Positions 43,299 through 52,475 of a stretch of DNA of 64,000 nt are shown piece after piece. Position 1 is the stretch's first letter, and the number at the start of each line of letters is the position of its first letter. This DNA comes from Rhodoblastus acidophilus (GTDB taxonomy: Bacteria > Pseudomonadota > Alphaproteobacteria > Rhizobiales > Beijerinckiaceae). Location: positions 1 through 64,000 of the forward strand of contig NZ_JAOQNX010000030.1 in assembly GCF_025961575.1 (NCBI RefSeq). Direction: 5' to 3'. The notes under the pieces were generated by a model, which was not told the origin of the DNA, made no database searches, and was given only the letters and a program-made list of their open reading frames with translations. A program made the position numbers and the translations under genes.

Positions 43299-44018
43299 TT
43301 ATTTTTCGCCAATGTGCAGGGCGACGATGCCGAAGCTGAAGTTGCGATAGTTTACGCGCGCAAACCCGGCTTCGCGGAACAGGCTCGCCAGCTCCTCCTG
43401 ATCGGGGAAACGGCGAATCGATTCCACCAGATAGGCGTAGGCTTCGGGCTGGTTGGCGACCAAGGCCCCGAGACGCGGAATGACCTGGAAGGAAAACAGA
43501 TTATAGGCCGGGGCCAGCCAGAAGTGCGGCTTGGAGAATTCCAGACAGAACAGCTTGCCGCCGGGCTTCAAGACCCGGTGCATCTCGGTCAGCGCGTCGC
43601 GCAGCCGGGTGACGTTGCGGATGCCGAAGGAAATGGTGAGGCTGTCCAGGGAATTGTCGGCGAAGGGCAGGGCCTCGGCCTCGCCCGCCACCCAATCCAC
43701 ATAGGGCAGCACGCGGTCACGGCCGGCCAGCATCATGGCGGTGCTGGGATCGCAGACCGTGACGCAGCGGTCGGGGGCGGCGAGCGCGACCGCGACATCG
43801 CCGGTGCCGCCGGCGAGATCGACAATGGTCTGGCCCGGCTGCGGCGCGACCGCTTCGACCAGCCAGCGCTTCCACAGCCGGTGCAGGCCGAAGGACATCA
43901 GGTCGTTCATCAGGTCGTAGCGCGGGGCGACGCCGGTGAAGACGCGGCGAATCCGCGCCCGCCGCTCGTCGGGCTCGACGGCGCGAAAGCCAAAGCTGTT
44001 GTCGGGCGTTCCGGTCAT
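43299..44018 (-). CDS. ubiE: UbiE/MenG, demethylmenaquinone/ubiquinone C-methyltransferase
   Basis: 239 residues from MTGTPDNSFGF, with GGAG six bases upstream; longer in-frame starts exist at 44030 and 44084. UbiE motifs: VFTGVAPRYDLMNDLMSFGLHRLWK, the SAM loop IVDLAGGTGDVA, SFGIRNVTRL and CLEFSKPHF. It makes the final methylation of menaquinone and, in species with both quinones, a ubiquinone step. Divergent from menF within the menaquinone cluster. Confidence 0.92.
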   Translation of the reverse strand: MTGTPDNSFGFRAVEPDERRARIRRVFTGVAPRYDLMNDLMSFGLHRLWKRWLVEAVAPQPGQTIVDLAGGTGDVAVALAAPDRCVTVCDPSTAMMLAGRDRVLPYVDWVAGEAEALPFADNSLDSLTISFGIRNVTRLRDALTEMHRVLKPGGKLFCLEFSKPHFWLAPAYNLFSFQVIPRLGALVANQPEAYAYLVESIRRFPDQEELASLFREAGFARVNYRNFSFGIVALHIGEK

Positions 44019-44154
44019 CTGGGTCTCCATGCGCACTTCGGCGCAAACGCAGCTATGCGAGAATGGAAGCGGCGTCTTTGTCACCGATCAAGAAAGAAAG
44101 ATCGAAATTGGCGCACAATTAGGCTATTCGATTTGGCATCGCAGGAGCGCCGGC

Positions 44155-45504
44155 TTGGGAATTGTCGCCCTTCGTTCGAAACCTGATCACCGGGCCGCGC
44201 CCGGCGATTGGCTCGACGCGGCTCTGTCGCCGTGGATGGAGCGCGTGGCGGCGGCGCCGGGCGGCAGCCTGCTGAGCCTGACCCTGGACCTGCCCGAACC
44301 GCTGTTCGATCTCGCCCGCAATGGCCGCGCCGACCGTCTGTGGATCGCGCCCGGCGACGAGATTCTGGGCGCTGGCGCGGTCGCGGGATTCGGCGACATG
44401 AGCGTCGACCGGTGGCGCGCCGCCAGCCGTCGCTGGACCCGCCTCGGCGATGGCGCCCGCCCGCTCGCCTTCTTCACCGCGCCTCCCGCCCCGGTTGGCG
44501 GGGCGGCGCGCCTCAGCCTTCCCGAACTTTTGTTGATGCGCCGCGATGGCGGCCGCTGCGCCCTGATTCTGACGGGTTTTCGCGATTCCCGGCCTGTGAC
44601 CGCGCTTGCGGGCCAATGGGCCGAGCGTTTTCACGCCCTCACCGCGCCGGCCGGCAAGGAGGCGCACGGCAAGGTGGAGCGCGAGGAGGATTTGCCCGGC
44701 CGCGACGAATGGCGCGCCCGGGTCCGCGCCGCGACCCAGGCGATTCGGGCGAAGAAATTCGACAAGGTGGTGCTGGCGCGCAAGCGCATCGTCACCCTGC
44801 GCGCGCCGGTCGACACCGACGCGCTGGCGCGGCGCATGGCGCAAAACTGCGCCGAGGGCCGGGTCGTCAAACTGCCGAGCCACCGCGGCTGCGTGCTCGC
44901 CGCCACCCCGGAACTTCTGGCGGTCAAGCGCGGCGACGCCCTGGTCAGCCATGCGCTCGCGGGCACCGCGCCGCGTTTTCCGGGGCGGGCCGAAGACGAC
45001 CGCGCCGCCGAGGGCCTGCGCGCCTCGGCCAAGGAGCGCCGCGAACATGCGGTGGTCGTTCAGTCGATCGCCGGCGCCCTGCGCGACATCTGCGACGAGG
45101 TTTTGCACGCGCCTGAGCCCGATCTGATGCGGCTGCGGCGGTTGCAGCATTTGTGGACGCCGGTGACCGGGCGCTTGCGGGACGGGTTTGATTTGCTCGA
45201 CGCCGTGGCGGCGCTGCATCCCACCCCCGCCGTGCTCGGCTGGCCCAAGGCGCCCGCGCGCGCCTTTCTGCGCGAGACCGAGGAGCGCCGGGACGGGTTT
45301 TATACCGGCCTCGCCGGCTGGATCGACGCCGAGGGCGACGGCGAAGCGGCCGTCGTGCTGCGCTGCGCCGAAATCGAGGGCCGCGAGGCGCGGCTCTGGG
45401 CCGGCGGCGGCATCATGGCCGAATCCGATCCCGACGCCGAATGGGCCGAGACCGAACTCAAGCTCACCACTTTCCTGGACATATTGGGCGACGGCGGCCC
45501 ATGA
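44155..45504 (+). CDS. menF: MenF, isochorismate synthase
   Basis: 449 residues if the TTG at 44155 (AGGAG seven bases upstream) is the start; an ATG at 44029 overlapping the ubiE start is possible but would add an unlikely leader. Chorismate-binding family: KFDKVVLARKRIV, LPSHRGCVLAATPELL, VSHALAGTAPR, LHPTPAVLGWPK, RDGFYTGLAGWID and AGGGIMAESDPDAEW. It converts chorismate to isochorismate, the first step to menaquinone. ATGA overlap with menD. Confidence 0.88.
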   Translation: MGIVALRSKPDHRAAPGDWLDAALSPWMERVAAAPGGSLLSLTLDLPEPLFDLARNGRADRLWIAPGDEILGAGAVAGFGDMSVDRWRAASRRWTRLGDGARPLAFFTAPPAPVGGAARLSLPELLLMRRDGGRCALILTGFRDSRPVTALAGQWAERFHALTAPAGKEAHGKVEREEDLPGRDEWRARVRAATQAIRAKKFDKVVLARKRIVTLRAPVDTDALARRMAQNCAEGRVVKLPSHRGCVLAATPELLAVKRGDALVSHALAGTAPRFPGRAEDDRAAEGLRASAKERREHAVVVQSIAGALRDICDEVLHAPEPDLMRLRRLQHLWTPVTGRLRDGFDLLDAVAALHPTPAVLGWPKAPARAFLRETEERRDGFYTGLAGWIDAEGDGEAAVVLRCAEIEGREARLWAGGGIMAESDPDAEWAETELKLTTFLDILGDGGP

Positions 45505-47171
45505 GCGATCCGGCCCGGCTGGGATTCGAGTGGGCGCAGGCCTTGCTCGACGGTTTTGCGCGCGCCGGTCTCAGGCGCGTGGTGGCGTCGCCGGGGTCGC
45601 GCTCGACGCCGCTGACGCTGGCCGCTTTGCGCCATCCCGATCTTGCCGTCGACCTGGTGGTGGACGAGCGCTCCGCGGGGTTTTTCGCGCTCGGCCTCGC
45701 CAAGGCCGAAAATTGTCCGGTGGCGCTGATAGCCACCTCCGGCTCGGCCATCGCCAATTGGGCGCCGGCCGTGGTCGAAGCCGATATGGGGCGCGCGCCC
45801 TTGATCCTGCTGTCGGCCGATCGGCCTCCGGAATTGCTGGAGTGTGGCGCGAACCAGACCATGGATCAGAACGCTTTGTTCGGCGTCCACGTCCGCGCCT
45901 TTCGCGCGCTGCCGCCGCCGGAGCCGCGACTCGACTGGCTGCCCGCTTTCGCCGCGCGGATTTTTGAGGCCAGCCGCTTTCCCCTGGCCGGGCCGGTCCA
46001 TGTCAATGTTCCGCTGCGCGAGCCGCTGACGCCGATGGGCGAGACGCCCTTGCCGGTCGCCGCGGGGCCGCTGGTCTGCGCCGGGCGTCTCGCGCCCGAT
46101 CCGGGGCTGATCGAACGTCTCGACGCGCTGCTGGTCGGCAAAGGGGTGATCGTCTGCGGTCCCGACGCGCTGGACGCCGAGGCGCGCGCCGCGATTTTGG
46201 ACCTGTCGCGCCGGCTCGATGCGCCCGTGTTCGCCGACCTGCTTTCGGGCCTGCGCTTTGGCGCGGGCGAGGAGGCCGGCGTGCTCGCCCATCCCGACGC
46301 CGTCGCCCGCCGCGCCCCGCCCTTCGACTGGGCGCTGCGCTTCGGCGGAACCCCCGTCTGCCGCGCCACCGCTGACTGGTTGCGCCAGCGGCGCGGCGTC
46401 CCCCAGATCGTGGTTTCCCCGCACGGGCGCTTCGCCGATCCCGACCGCGTCGCGACGCATTTTGTGCAGGCGGATGTGGCGGCGGTTTGCGCCAGTCTTC
46501 GCGGCCACCCGTCGCCCCCGGAATGGGGCGTGTCCCTGGCCGAGGCCGATGCGCTCGCCGCGACCGCCGCCGACGCCGCCTGCTCCGACACCATCGCCTT
46601 CGAGGGCGGGGTTTTGCGGCTGCTGCTGCAATTGCTGCCGGAGGGCGCGCCGGTGTTTCTGGCGAATTCCCTTGCCATTCGCTCGGCCGAATGGTTTTCG
46701 GGGCGCGGCGCCCATGGCTTGAGAATTTTCGGCAATCGCGGGCTTTCCGGCATTGACGGCAATCTTTCGACCGCGCTGGGCATCGCCAGCGCGCTCGGGC
46801 CCGCCGTCGCCGTGGTCGGCGACCTCGCCTTTCTGCACGACGTCAATGCGCTGTCGCTGATGCGCGGCCGGCGCCTGACCGTGCTGCTGCTCGACAATGG
46901 CGGCGGCGGCATTTTCGATCATCTTCCCCAGGCCGCGCTGCCGGAGTTCGAGCAGGCCTGGACCGCGGCGCAGGCTTACAAGCCGGCGGCGCTGGCCGCC
47001 GGGTTCGGTCTGCGCTACATCAGGGCGGACACCACCAATGCGGCGGTGGCGGCGGTTCTGGAAAATCTCGCTGTCGGCGGCCTGATTGTCCATGTCGCCA
47101 TCGACCGCGCTTTCAGCCTCGCCCGCTGCCGCTCCTTCTTCGCATCCTGCCAACCGGAGTTTTGTTCGTGA
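45501..47171 (+). CDS. menD: MenD, SEPHCHC synthase
   Basis: 556 residues, a thiamine-diphosphate enzyme. [17 protein letters not shown] at the start and the conserved Glu in [13 protein letters not shown] are MenD hallmarks; the cofactor motif is [16 protein letters not shown]. It joins isochorismate and 2-oxoglutarate to SEPHCHC. MenH, which removes pyruvate next, is not found in the window. Start and stop overlap menF and menB by four bases each. Confidence 0.93.
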   Translation: MSDPARLGFEWAQALLDGFARAGLRRVVASPGSRSTPLTLAALRHPDLAVDLVVDERSAGFFALGLAKAENCPVALIATSGSAIANWAPAVVEADMGRAPLILLSADRPPELLECGANQTMDQNALFGVHVRAFRALPPPEPRLDWLPAFAARIFEASRFPLAGPVHVNVPLREPLTPMGETPLPVAAGPLVCAGRLAPDPGLIERLDALLVGKGVIVCGPDALDAEARAAILDLSRRLDAPVFADLLSGLRFGAGEEAGVLAHPDAVARRAPPFDWALRFGGTPVCRATADWLRQRRGVPQIVVSPHGRFADPDRVATHFVQADVAAVCASLRGHPSPPEWGVSLAEADALAATAADAACSDTIAFEGGVLRLLLQLLPEGAPVFLANSLAIRSAEWFSGRGAHGLRIFGNRGLSGIDGNLSTALGIASALGPAVAVVGDLAFLHDVNALSLMRGRRLTVLLLDNGGGGIFDHLPQAALPEFEQAWTAAQAYKPAALAAGFGLRYIRADTTNAAVAAVLENLAVGGLIVHVAIDRAFSLARCRSFFASCQPEFCS

Positions 47172-48004
47172 CTTCTTCGCCCATCGACTGGCGCCCTGCT
47201 TCCGATCAGCGTTTTGAGGACATTCTTTACGACAAGGCCGAGGGCGTCGCGCGGATCACCATCAACCGCCCGGAGCGGCACAATGCGTTCCGTCCTGAAA
47301 CCCTGGACGAGATGATGACGGCGCTGCATCTGGCGCGGCTCGACCCCGAGGTTGGCGTGATCATCCTCACCGGCGCCGGCGACAAAGCGTTTTGCTCGGG
47401 CGGCGACCAGAAAATTCGTGGCGAGGATGGCGGCTATCGCGATTCCCATGGCGTCAACCATTTGAACGCGCTCGACCTGCAGCGCATGATCCGCACGCTG
47501 CCCAAGCCGGTGGTGGCCATGGTCGCCGGCTGGGCCATTGGCGGCGGCCATGTGCTGCATCTCGTCTGCGACCTCACCATCGCCGCCGAAAACGCCCGCT
47601 TCGGCCAGACCGGGCCGAAAGTCGGCAGTTTTGACGCCGGGTTCGGCGCGGGCCTGATGTCGCGCGCCGTTGGCTTGAAAAAGGCCAAGGAAATCTGGTT
47701 TTTGTGCCGGCAGTACGATGCTCAGGAAGCGCTGGAGATGGGCCTCGTCAACACCGTCGTGCCGCTGGAGCGGCTGGAGGAAGAGACCATGCAATGGTGC
47801 CGCGAAATGCTGCGCCATTCTCCGACTGCCCTGCGCGTGCTCAAAGCCGGGTTCAACGCCGACAGCGACGGACTCGCTGGCGTGCAGGAGCTGGCGGGCA
47901 ACGCCACCGCGCTGTTCTACATGACCCAGGAGGGGCAGGAGGGCCGCAACGCTTTTGTGGAAAAGCGTCCGCCTGATTTTTCCAAATACACGCGGCGTCC
48001 GTGA
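47168..48004 (+). CDS. menB: MenB, 1,4-dihydroxy-2-naphthoyl-CoA synthase
   Basis: 278 residues from a GTG start (GGAG about nine bases upstream) overlapping the menD stop. Crotonase fold: [52 protein letters not shown] and the C-terminal [14 protein letters not shown]. The QTG motif with Gly, rather than the Asp of the type II enzymes, marks a type I enzyme that uses bicarbonate as cofactor base. Close to the E. coli form throughout. Confidence 0.94.
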   Translation: MTSSPIDWRPASDQRFEDILYDKAEGVARITINRPERHNAFRPETLDEMMTALHLARLDPEVGVIILTGAGDKAFCSGGDQKIRGEDGGYRDSHGVNHLNALDLQRMIRTLPKPVVAMVAGWAIGGGHVLHLVCDLTIAAENARFGQTGPKVGSFDAGFGAGLMSRAVGLKKAKEIWFLCRQYDAQEALEMGLVNTVVPLERLEEETMQWCREMLRHSPTALRVLKAGFNADSDGLAGVQELAGNATALFYMTQEGQEGRNAFVEKRPPDFSKYTRRP

Positions 48005-49047
48005 GGCTCGACCGCGTCGTTCTTCGTCCCTATGCGCTGCCGCTGAAGCGGGTTTGGCGCGCCGCCAGCGCCAGTTTGGCGGAGCGCCGGGGGATGCTGA
48101 TCGGCGTGTTGTCCCAGGGTTTTGTCGGCTGGGGCGATTGCGCGCCGCTGCCGAGTTCGGGCGAGGCCGGTTTTTCGCGGGCGTTTGCGGCTTTGGAGGC
48201 GGCCGCGGATGGTTTGGGTGGCGCGACCTTGGACGCCGCTTTTGCCGGGATTTCGGCGATCGATAACGCGCAGGCGCGCTGGGCGGTGGAAACCGCTCTG
48301 CTCGACCTTTTGGCGCGCCAGCGCGGGTTGCCGATTCATCAAGCTTTGGGGGCGAAGCCCCTGCGGCGCGTCGCCGTCAATGCGGCGGTGGGCGCGCTTG
48401 ACGATGGTTGCGCCGGCCGGGTTGCGGCGGCGCTCTCTGACGGATTTTCTGTTTTAAAAATCAAGGTGGGCGTCGGCGACTGGCGGGAGGAGGCGCGGCG
48501 GTTGCGTGCGCTGGGGGCTGGCGCGCGGTTTCGCCTTGACGCGAACCGCGCCTGGGCCGCGGCGGAGGCCCAAGCTTTTCTTGATGCCGTCGCGGATTTG
48601 CCCATCGACGGCGTCGAAGAGCCGATTTCGGACCCCACGCTCGAAAAGTTGCGGGGGTTGCAGGATCGCTACGCCTTTGCGCTTGCCGTGGACGAATCCC
48701 TGTTCGAGCTCGGACCGGAACAATTGTTCGCCGCGCGCGCCGTGCGTCGGCTGGTGATGAAACCGGCGCGCTTCGGCGGTTTTCGCGCGGCCTTGGGTCT
48801 GGCCGAAGCCGCCGCCGCCGCTGGTTTTGAGGTGGTGATCACCTCCGTGGTCGATTCGGCCATCGGCGTGGCCGCCGCCGCGCAACTTGCCGCCGTCGTC
48901 GCGCCCGGGCAGGTCCATGGTCTGGCGACGGGTTCATGGCTCGCGCGCGATGTCGCGACGCCGCTTTGCTTGCGCGAAGGGGTTTTGGAGCTAGCCGATC
49001 AGCCCGGTCTCGGGCTCGCGCCTTCGGGCGAGTTCGCGCAGTTTTAG
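48001..49047 (+). CDS. menC: MenC, o-succinylbenzoate synthase
   Basis: 348 residues from a GTG start overlapping the menB stop. Enolase superfamily: catalytic Lys in VLKIKVG, metal ligands in [18 protein letters not shown] and LAVDESLF, second Lys in [10 protein letters not shown]. It dehydrates SHCHC to o-succinylbenzoate. Its last 57 bases overlap the convergent menE gene. Confidence 0.9.
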   Translation: MRLDRVVLRPYALPLKRVWRAASASLAERRGMLIGVLSQGFVGWGDCAPLPSSGEAGFSRAFAALEAAADGLGGATLDAAFAGISAIDNAQARWAVETALLDLLARQRGLPIHQALGAKPLRRVAVNAAVGALDDGCAGRVAAALSDGFSVLKIKVGVGDWREEARRLRALGAGARFRLDANRAWAAAEAQAFLDAVADLPIDGVEEPISDPTLEKLRGLQDRYAFALAVDESLFELGPEQLFAARAVRRLVMKPARFGGFRAALGLAEAAAAAGFEVVITSVVDSAIGVAAAAQLAAVVAPGQVHGLATGSWLARDVATPLCLREGVLELADQPGLGLAPSGEFAQF

Positions 49048-50310
49048 CCGGTCGGGCTTGCCGTTGGCGAGCAGGGGTGGGGAGTCCAGCCGCACCGCCG
49101 CGCGGGGGCGAAACGGGCTGGCGACATGGTCGCGGCACCAGGCCAGCATGTCTTCGGTCGAGGCTGGGCCACAAAACACCGCCGTGACGATTTCGCCCCA
49201 GACCGGATCGGGCCGGCCGGCGACCACGACCGTCTCGATCCCCGGACATTGCGCCAGCAAAAATTCCACCGCCGCCGGATGAATTTTCTTGCCGCCGCTG
49301 ACGATGGTTTCGTCGGCGCGGCCGAGGATCGTCAGTTCGCCCTCGGGCGAAATTTTCGCGAGATCACTTGTGGTGAACCAGCCGTCCACAAGCCCGTCGC
49401 CGGGCGAAAAGTTTGCATTCGCATAGCCGTGCATGAGCATGGGGCCGCGCACTTTCAGCCGGCCGTCTTCGGCAAGGGCGATTTCGGCGCCGTCGAGCGG
49501 GCGTCCGACCCGGCCCGTGCGCCAGTCGGGCGGCAGGTTTGGGAGGGTGGCGATCTGGGCGCAGGTCTCGCTCATGCCGTAGGTCGGCTGGATCGGCCAG
49601 CCCGCCTCGGCGGCGCGATGCGCCAGTTCGGTCGGCAGGGCCGCGCCGCCGAGGAGCGCGTGGCGCAGGGTGGTCGGCGCGGGTTTTTGCAGGGCCAGCA
49701 CTTGCGCGAGCATGGTCGGCGTGAGCGACACATGGGTGATGCGCTCGTTGACCAGGGCGTGGTGAACCCGCTCGGGGTCAAAACCCTGGTGCAGCGCCGC
49801 TGTGGCGCCGGCGCGGGCGCAGCGCGTCAGGATGGAAAAGCCGCCGATGTGGAACAGCGGCAGGCAGGCCAGCCAGCTTTCGCCGGGGCCAAGCGGCGTG
49901 TTTTTGGCGGAGGCCGCCGCCGAGGCGGCGAGCGCCGCGCCGGTGAGCACGACGATCTTGGGGCTGCCCGAGGAGCCGCTGGTGGCGATCAGCAGGGCGG
50001 GGCCGCGCGGGGGCGAAAATTCTGGCGCGGCGCCGGGTTCGGCGGCCAGGATCGCTTCGGTCGAAATGTCTTGCCCCTCGCCGATGACCAGACAGTCGCC
50101 GATCTGGTCGAGGAGGTTTTTGGTGATGGCTTCGGGCAGTTTGGGGTCGAGCGGGAAGAATGGCGCGTCAAGAGCAAAGGCCGCGCAAGCCGCCGTGGCC
50201 AAGGCTTCCGACGAGGCCGTGACCGCGACCACGGGGCGGCCGGGTCGCGTGTTTTCCCGCAGCAGGCGCGCGAGGCCGGCGGCGCGCTGGCGAAACCCGG
50301 GCTCAGCCAT
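48991..50310 (-). CDS. menE: MenE, o-succinylbenzoate-CoA ligase
   Basis: 439 residues of the ANL superfamily: PALLIATSGSSGSPKIVVLT (adenylation loop), PTYGMSETCAQIA, WFTTSDLAKISPEGELTILG and the terminal Lys in [15 protein letters not shown]. Position within the men cluster fixes the substrate. Its start overlaps the end of the PAS gene by eight bases, so the two are translated together. Encoded opposite to menFDBC, unlike many men operons. Confidence 0.9.
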   Translation of the reverse strand: MAEPGFRQRAAGLARLLRENTRPGRPVVAVTASSEALATAACAAFALDAPFFPLDPKLPEAITKNLLDQIGDCLVIGEGQDISTEAILAAEPGAAPEFSPPRGPALLIATSGSSGSPKIVVLTGAALAASAAASAKNTPLGPGESWLACLPLFHIGGFSILTRCARAGATAALHQGFDPERVHHALVNERITHVSLTPTMLAQVLALQKPAPTTLRHALLGGAALPTELAHRAAEAGWPIQPTYGMSETCAQIATLPNLPPDWRTGRVGRPLDGAEIALAEDGRLKVRGPMLMHGYANANFSPGDGLVDGWFTTSDLAKISPEGELTILGRADETIVSGGKKIHPAAVEFLLAQCPGIETVVVAGRPDPVWGEIVTAVFCGPASTEDMLAWCRDHVASPFRPRAAVRLDSPPLLANGKPDRLKLRELARRREPETGLIG

Positions 50311-50737
50311 GCGCGCCGGCTTGCAGTTCGGCGATCCGCTTGCGTAAGGAGCGGGTCTCCTCGAATTTTTGCGTGACGTCGCGCAGGATCGCCGCCATGC
50401 CGTCGCGCGCGCCTTTCGAATCGTGCAGCATCATGATGGTGAACTCGACGGAAATGCGCCGGCCGCTGCGGGTCATGGCGGGCACGGCGAGCAGGTCGCC
50501 CGAGCCGTAGCGCGTGTGTCCTGTGACCATCACCTTGGCAAAACCCTCGTTGTGGCGGGCGCGCAGATTTTCCGGGATGATCAGGTCGAGCGGCGCGCCC
50601 ACCGCCTCCGCTTGCGAGAAACCGAAGATTCGGACCGCGCCCGGATTCCAGATTCGTATCACACCATCGCGGTCGACCGCGAGCATGGCGTCGCCTTCGC
50701 TCGCCAGCAGGCCGCGCGCAAGAGCGTCCGTGTCCAC
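50303..50737 (-). CDS. Single-domain PAS sensor protein
   Basis: 144 residues with one PAS domain (about 8-125): AMLAVDRDGVIRIWNPGAVRIFGFS at 17-41, IIPENLRARHNEGF and MTRSGRRISVEFTI, followed by a short coiled coil (TRSLRKRIAELQA). No output domain. It resembles haem- or flavin-type PAS modules of the LOV/FixL kind in sequence pattern, but the LOV Cys is missing. Coupled to menE, so it may report redox or oxygen state for quinone synthesis; this is inferred from position. Confidence 0.75.
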   Translation of the reverse strand: MDTDALARGLLASEGDAMLAVDRDGVIRIWNPGAVRIFGFSQAEAVGAPLDLIIPENLRARHNEGFAKVMVTGHTRYGSGDLLAVPAMTRSGRRISVEFTIMMLHDSKGARDGMAAILRDVTQKFEETRSLRKRIAELQAGAHG

Positions 50738-50749
50738 GGCAAAACCTCC

Positions 50750-50768
50750 AAAAGGGTTGCGCCCTTTT
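50750..50768. promoter_or_regulatory. Inverted repeat AAAAGGG-N5-CCCTTTT in the PAS/RIC divergent spacer
   Basis: Perfect 7-bp arms around TTGCG, 13 bases before the PAS start and 88 before the Fe-S repair start. Could be an operator for redox control, or a hairpin in the PAS leader. It does not match the FNR box. Confidence 0.4.
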
Positions 50769-50856
50769 AAAGCGCCGTTCGGCCCCGTTGGTTGCGCGCG
50801 CGCAACGAAGCCGGCGGGGTCTCGGGCGACAAAGCCGCAACACAGGGAGCGGGACC

Positions 50857-51528
50857 ATGGCGGATGTGGATGTGCGGTCGAATTTTGCGGAAACCCCGAT
50901 CGGGGAGATCGCCGTCACCCTGCCGGGCGCGACGGCCGTGTTCCGCAAGCTGAAGCTCGACTATTGCTGCGGCGGGTCGATTTCGCTCGCGGCGGCTGCG
51001 GCCAAGCGCGGGCTCAATGTCGCGGAGATCGAGCAAAACCTTTCGGCGCTCGTCGCTCAGCCGGCCGATCTGCCGGAAGAGACGGGCGCGCTGATCGATC
51101 ATATCCTTGCGCGTTATCACCAGGCGCATCGCCGGGAGCTGCCGGAGCTGATCCAATTGGCGAAGCGCGTCGAGCGGGTCCACGCCGATCATCCCGAGGC
51201 GCCGGCGGGACTGGCCGATCTGCTCGAAGGCATGCTCCGCGAACTGACCGTGCATATGCAGAAGGAGGAAAATATCCTGTTTCCGACGATGCGCGAGGGT
51301 TCGTCGCTGCTGTTCGGCCCCATCGACGTGATGCGCGCCGAGCACGACGAACATGGGGAGACCCTGGCGGCGCTCGCGGCGCTGACGTCGGATTTCGCGC
51401 CGCCGATCGGAAGCTGCGGCTCCTGGCGGGCCCTCTATAACGGCTGCCGAAAGCTGTCCGACGATGTGATGGAGCACATCCACATCGAGAACAATATTTT
51501 GTTCCCGCGTTTCGCCGCAGGCTGCTGA
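50857..51528 (+). CDS. ric: RIC family di-iron protein, Fe-S cluster repair (YtfE/ScdA)
   Basis: 223 residues from MADVDVRSNF with a good SD. ScdA N-terminal domain with DYCCGG (35-40), then a hemerythrin-like four-helix bundle whose His/Glu ligands lie in RYHQAHRRELPEL, VHMQKEENILFPTM, AEHDEHGE and HIHIENNILFPRF. These proteins repair iron-sulfur clusters hurt by nitric oxide or oxidants. It is divergent from the PAS-menE unit. Confidence 0.92.
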   Translation: MADVDVRSNFAETPIGEIAVTLPGATAVFRKLKLDYCCGGSISLAAAAAKRGLNVAEIEQNLSALVAQPADLPEETGALIDHILARYHQAHRRELPELIQLAKRVERVHADHPEAPAGLADLLEGMLRELTVHMQKEENILFPTMREGSSLLFGPIDVMRAEHDEHGETLAALAALTSDFAPPIGSCGSWRALYNGCRKLSDDVMEHIHIENNILFPRFAAGC

Positions 51529-51592
51529 AGCCCGTGGACCGCCCCGCCCTTCGAGACGCCCGCCGCGGCGGGCTCCTCAGGGCGAGGGCTCC
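51520..51592. repeat. REP-like palindromic repeat, copy 2
   Basis: Starts inside the last codons of the RIC gene and continues past its stop. Core GCCCGCC-GC-GGCGGGC. It matches copy 1 at 37175-37253 over about 70 bases with few changes. Confidence 0.7.
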
Positions 51593-51681
51593 TTTGGAAC
51601 TGCTGGAGCAGGTTCATCGGACCAGCTCTGGCGGCGAACGGGCGCGCCGCCGCGTCTCCTCCTCCGCTGCGGCGCGCCCTC

Positions 51682-51978
51682 TTAGCTCTGACGGAACCGC
51701 GCCAAGGCGTCGTCGAGCGCGGCGCCGGTGAAATGAAAGGCCAGCACCGCCTCGTCGCCGGTCTTTTGGATGATGTCGGCGTCGAGGAAGCCGAGCAGGC
51801 AGGCCATGCTTTCCGAGGCCTCGCCGAAACGCAGCCGGTCGCCGGTTTCGAACGCGCTGGCTGGGCTGAGGCGCGCGCGCCAGCTGTGGTCGTCGATCCG
51901 GGCGATCAGGGAAACGGCGATTCGCACGGGTTCGCCCTGGCGAAAGCGCAGGCCGCACAGGCGCAAGGTTTGGGTCAT
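51682..51978 (-). CDS. Conserved-looking hypothetical protein (98 aa)
   Basis: 98 residues, probably a small beta barrel: LIARIDDHSWRARLSPASAF, TGDRLRFGE, KTGDEAVLAFHF. I do not recognise a family. No signal peptide. The reading frame has alphaproteobacterial codon bias and no competing frame, but the SD is weak. Isolated between the RIC and CusF-like genes. Confidence 0.5.
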   Translation of the reverse strand: MTQTLRLCGLRFRQGEPVRIAVSLIARIDDHSWRARLSPASAFETGDRLRFGEASESMACLLGFLDADIIQKTGDEAVLAFHFTGAALDDALARFRQS

Positions 51979-52087
51979 GGCGTTCTCGGGTCGTGATCGA
52001 AGGCGCGATTTTCAAATATTTGCGGTTGCGCTCTTTGCGCCTTCGCAAGCAGATAATGCAGGTGATTCCTCAGAAGGCGTTCCCACC

Positions 52088-52420
52088 ATGAAAAAATGTG
52101 TTGTTTTGCTCGCCGCCGCCGCCCTGTGCGCGGGGATTTTCCCGGCCAGCGCCCAGGAATTGGGCCAGAAGCGGGTGGTTGTCGCCCAGGCCGCCGCGCA
52201 GAAAATTTTTCATGGCAAAGGCAAGATCACCCGGCTGAACGCCGACGCCGGTTTCGTCACCATCGCCCATGAGGACATTCCCGGGCTGATGGACGCCATG
52301 GAAATGCAATTCGAAGCCAAGCCGGCCGCCCTGCTCAAGGGGTTGAAGGTCGGCGACAAGGTCGACTTCGCCCTCGAGGGCAAGACCTACAAGCTGCTGG
52401 AGATCGCGCCGGCGAAATAG
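52088..52420 (+). CDS. CusF-like periplasmic copper-binding protein
   Basis: 110 residues with signal peptide (MKKCVVLLAAAALCAGIFP to SAQ). The mature part is an OB-like fold of the CusF family: GKGKITRLNADAGFVTIAHE, IPGLMDAMEMQFEAK and the GDKVDFALEG ending. His plus Met residues in HEDIPGLMDAMEM match the Cu(I)/Ag(I) site. It would chaperone periplasmic copper. No CusCBA genes adjoin it, but an RND system and an SCO protein are close. Confidence 0.82.
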   Translation: MKKCVVLLAAAALCAGIFPASAQELGQKRVVVAQAAAQKIFHGKGKITRLNADAGFVTIAHEDIPGLMDAMEMQFEAKPAALLKGLKVGDKVDFALEGKTYKLLEIAPAK

Positions 52421-52475
52421 GCGTGAAAAGCGCGTTCGGTGAAGGCCGCTTCAGCGAACGCGCATGTCTTGATTT

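Noticed and set aside
50750-50768. FNR/Anr box before the PAS gene
   Set aside because: The arms AAAAGGG/CCCTTTT do not match TTGAT-N4-ATCAA; it was kept only as an unassigned palindrome.
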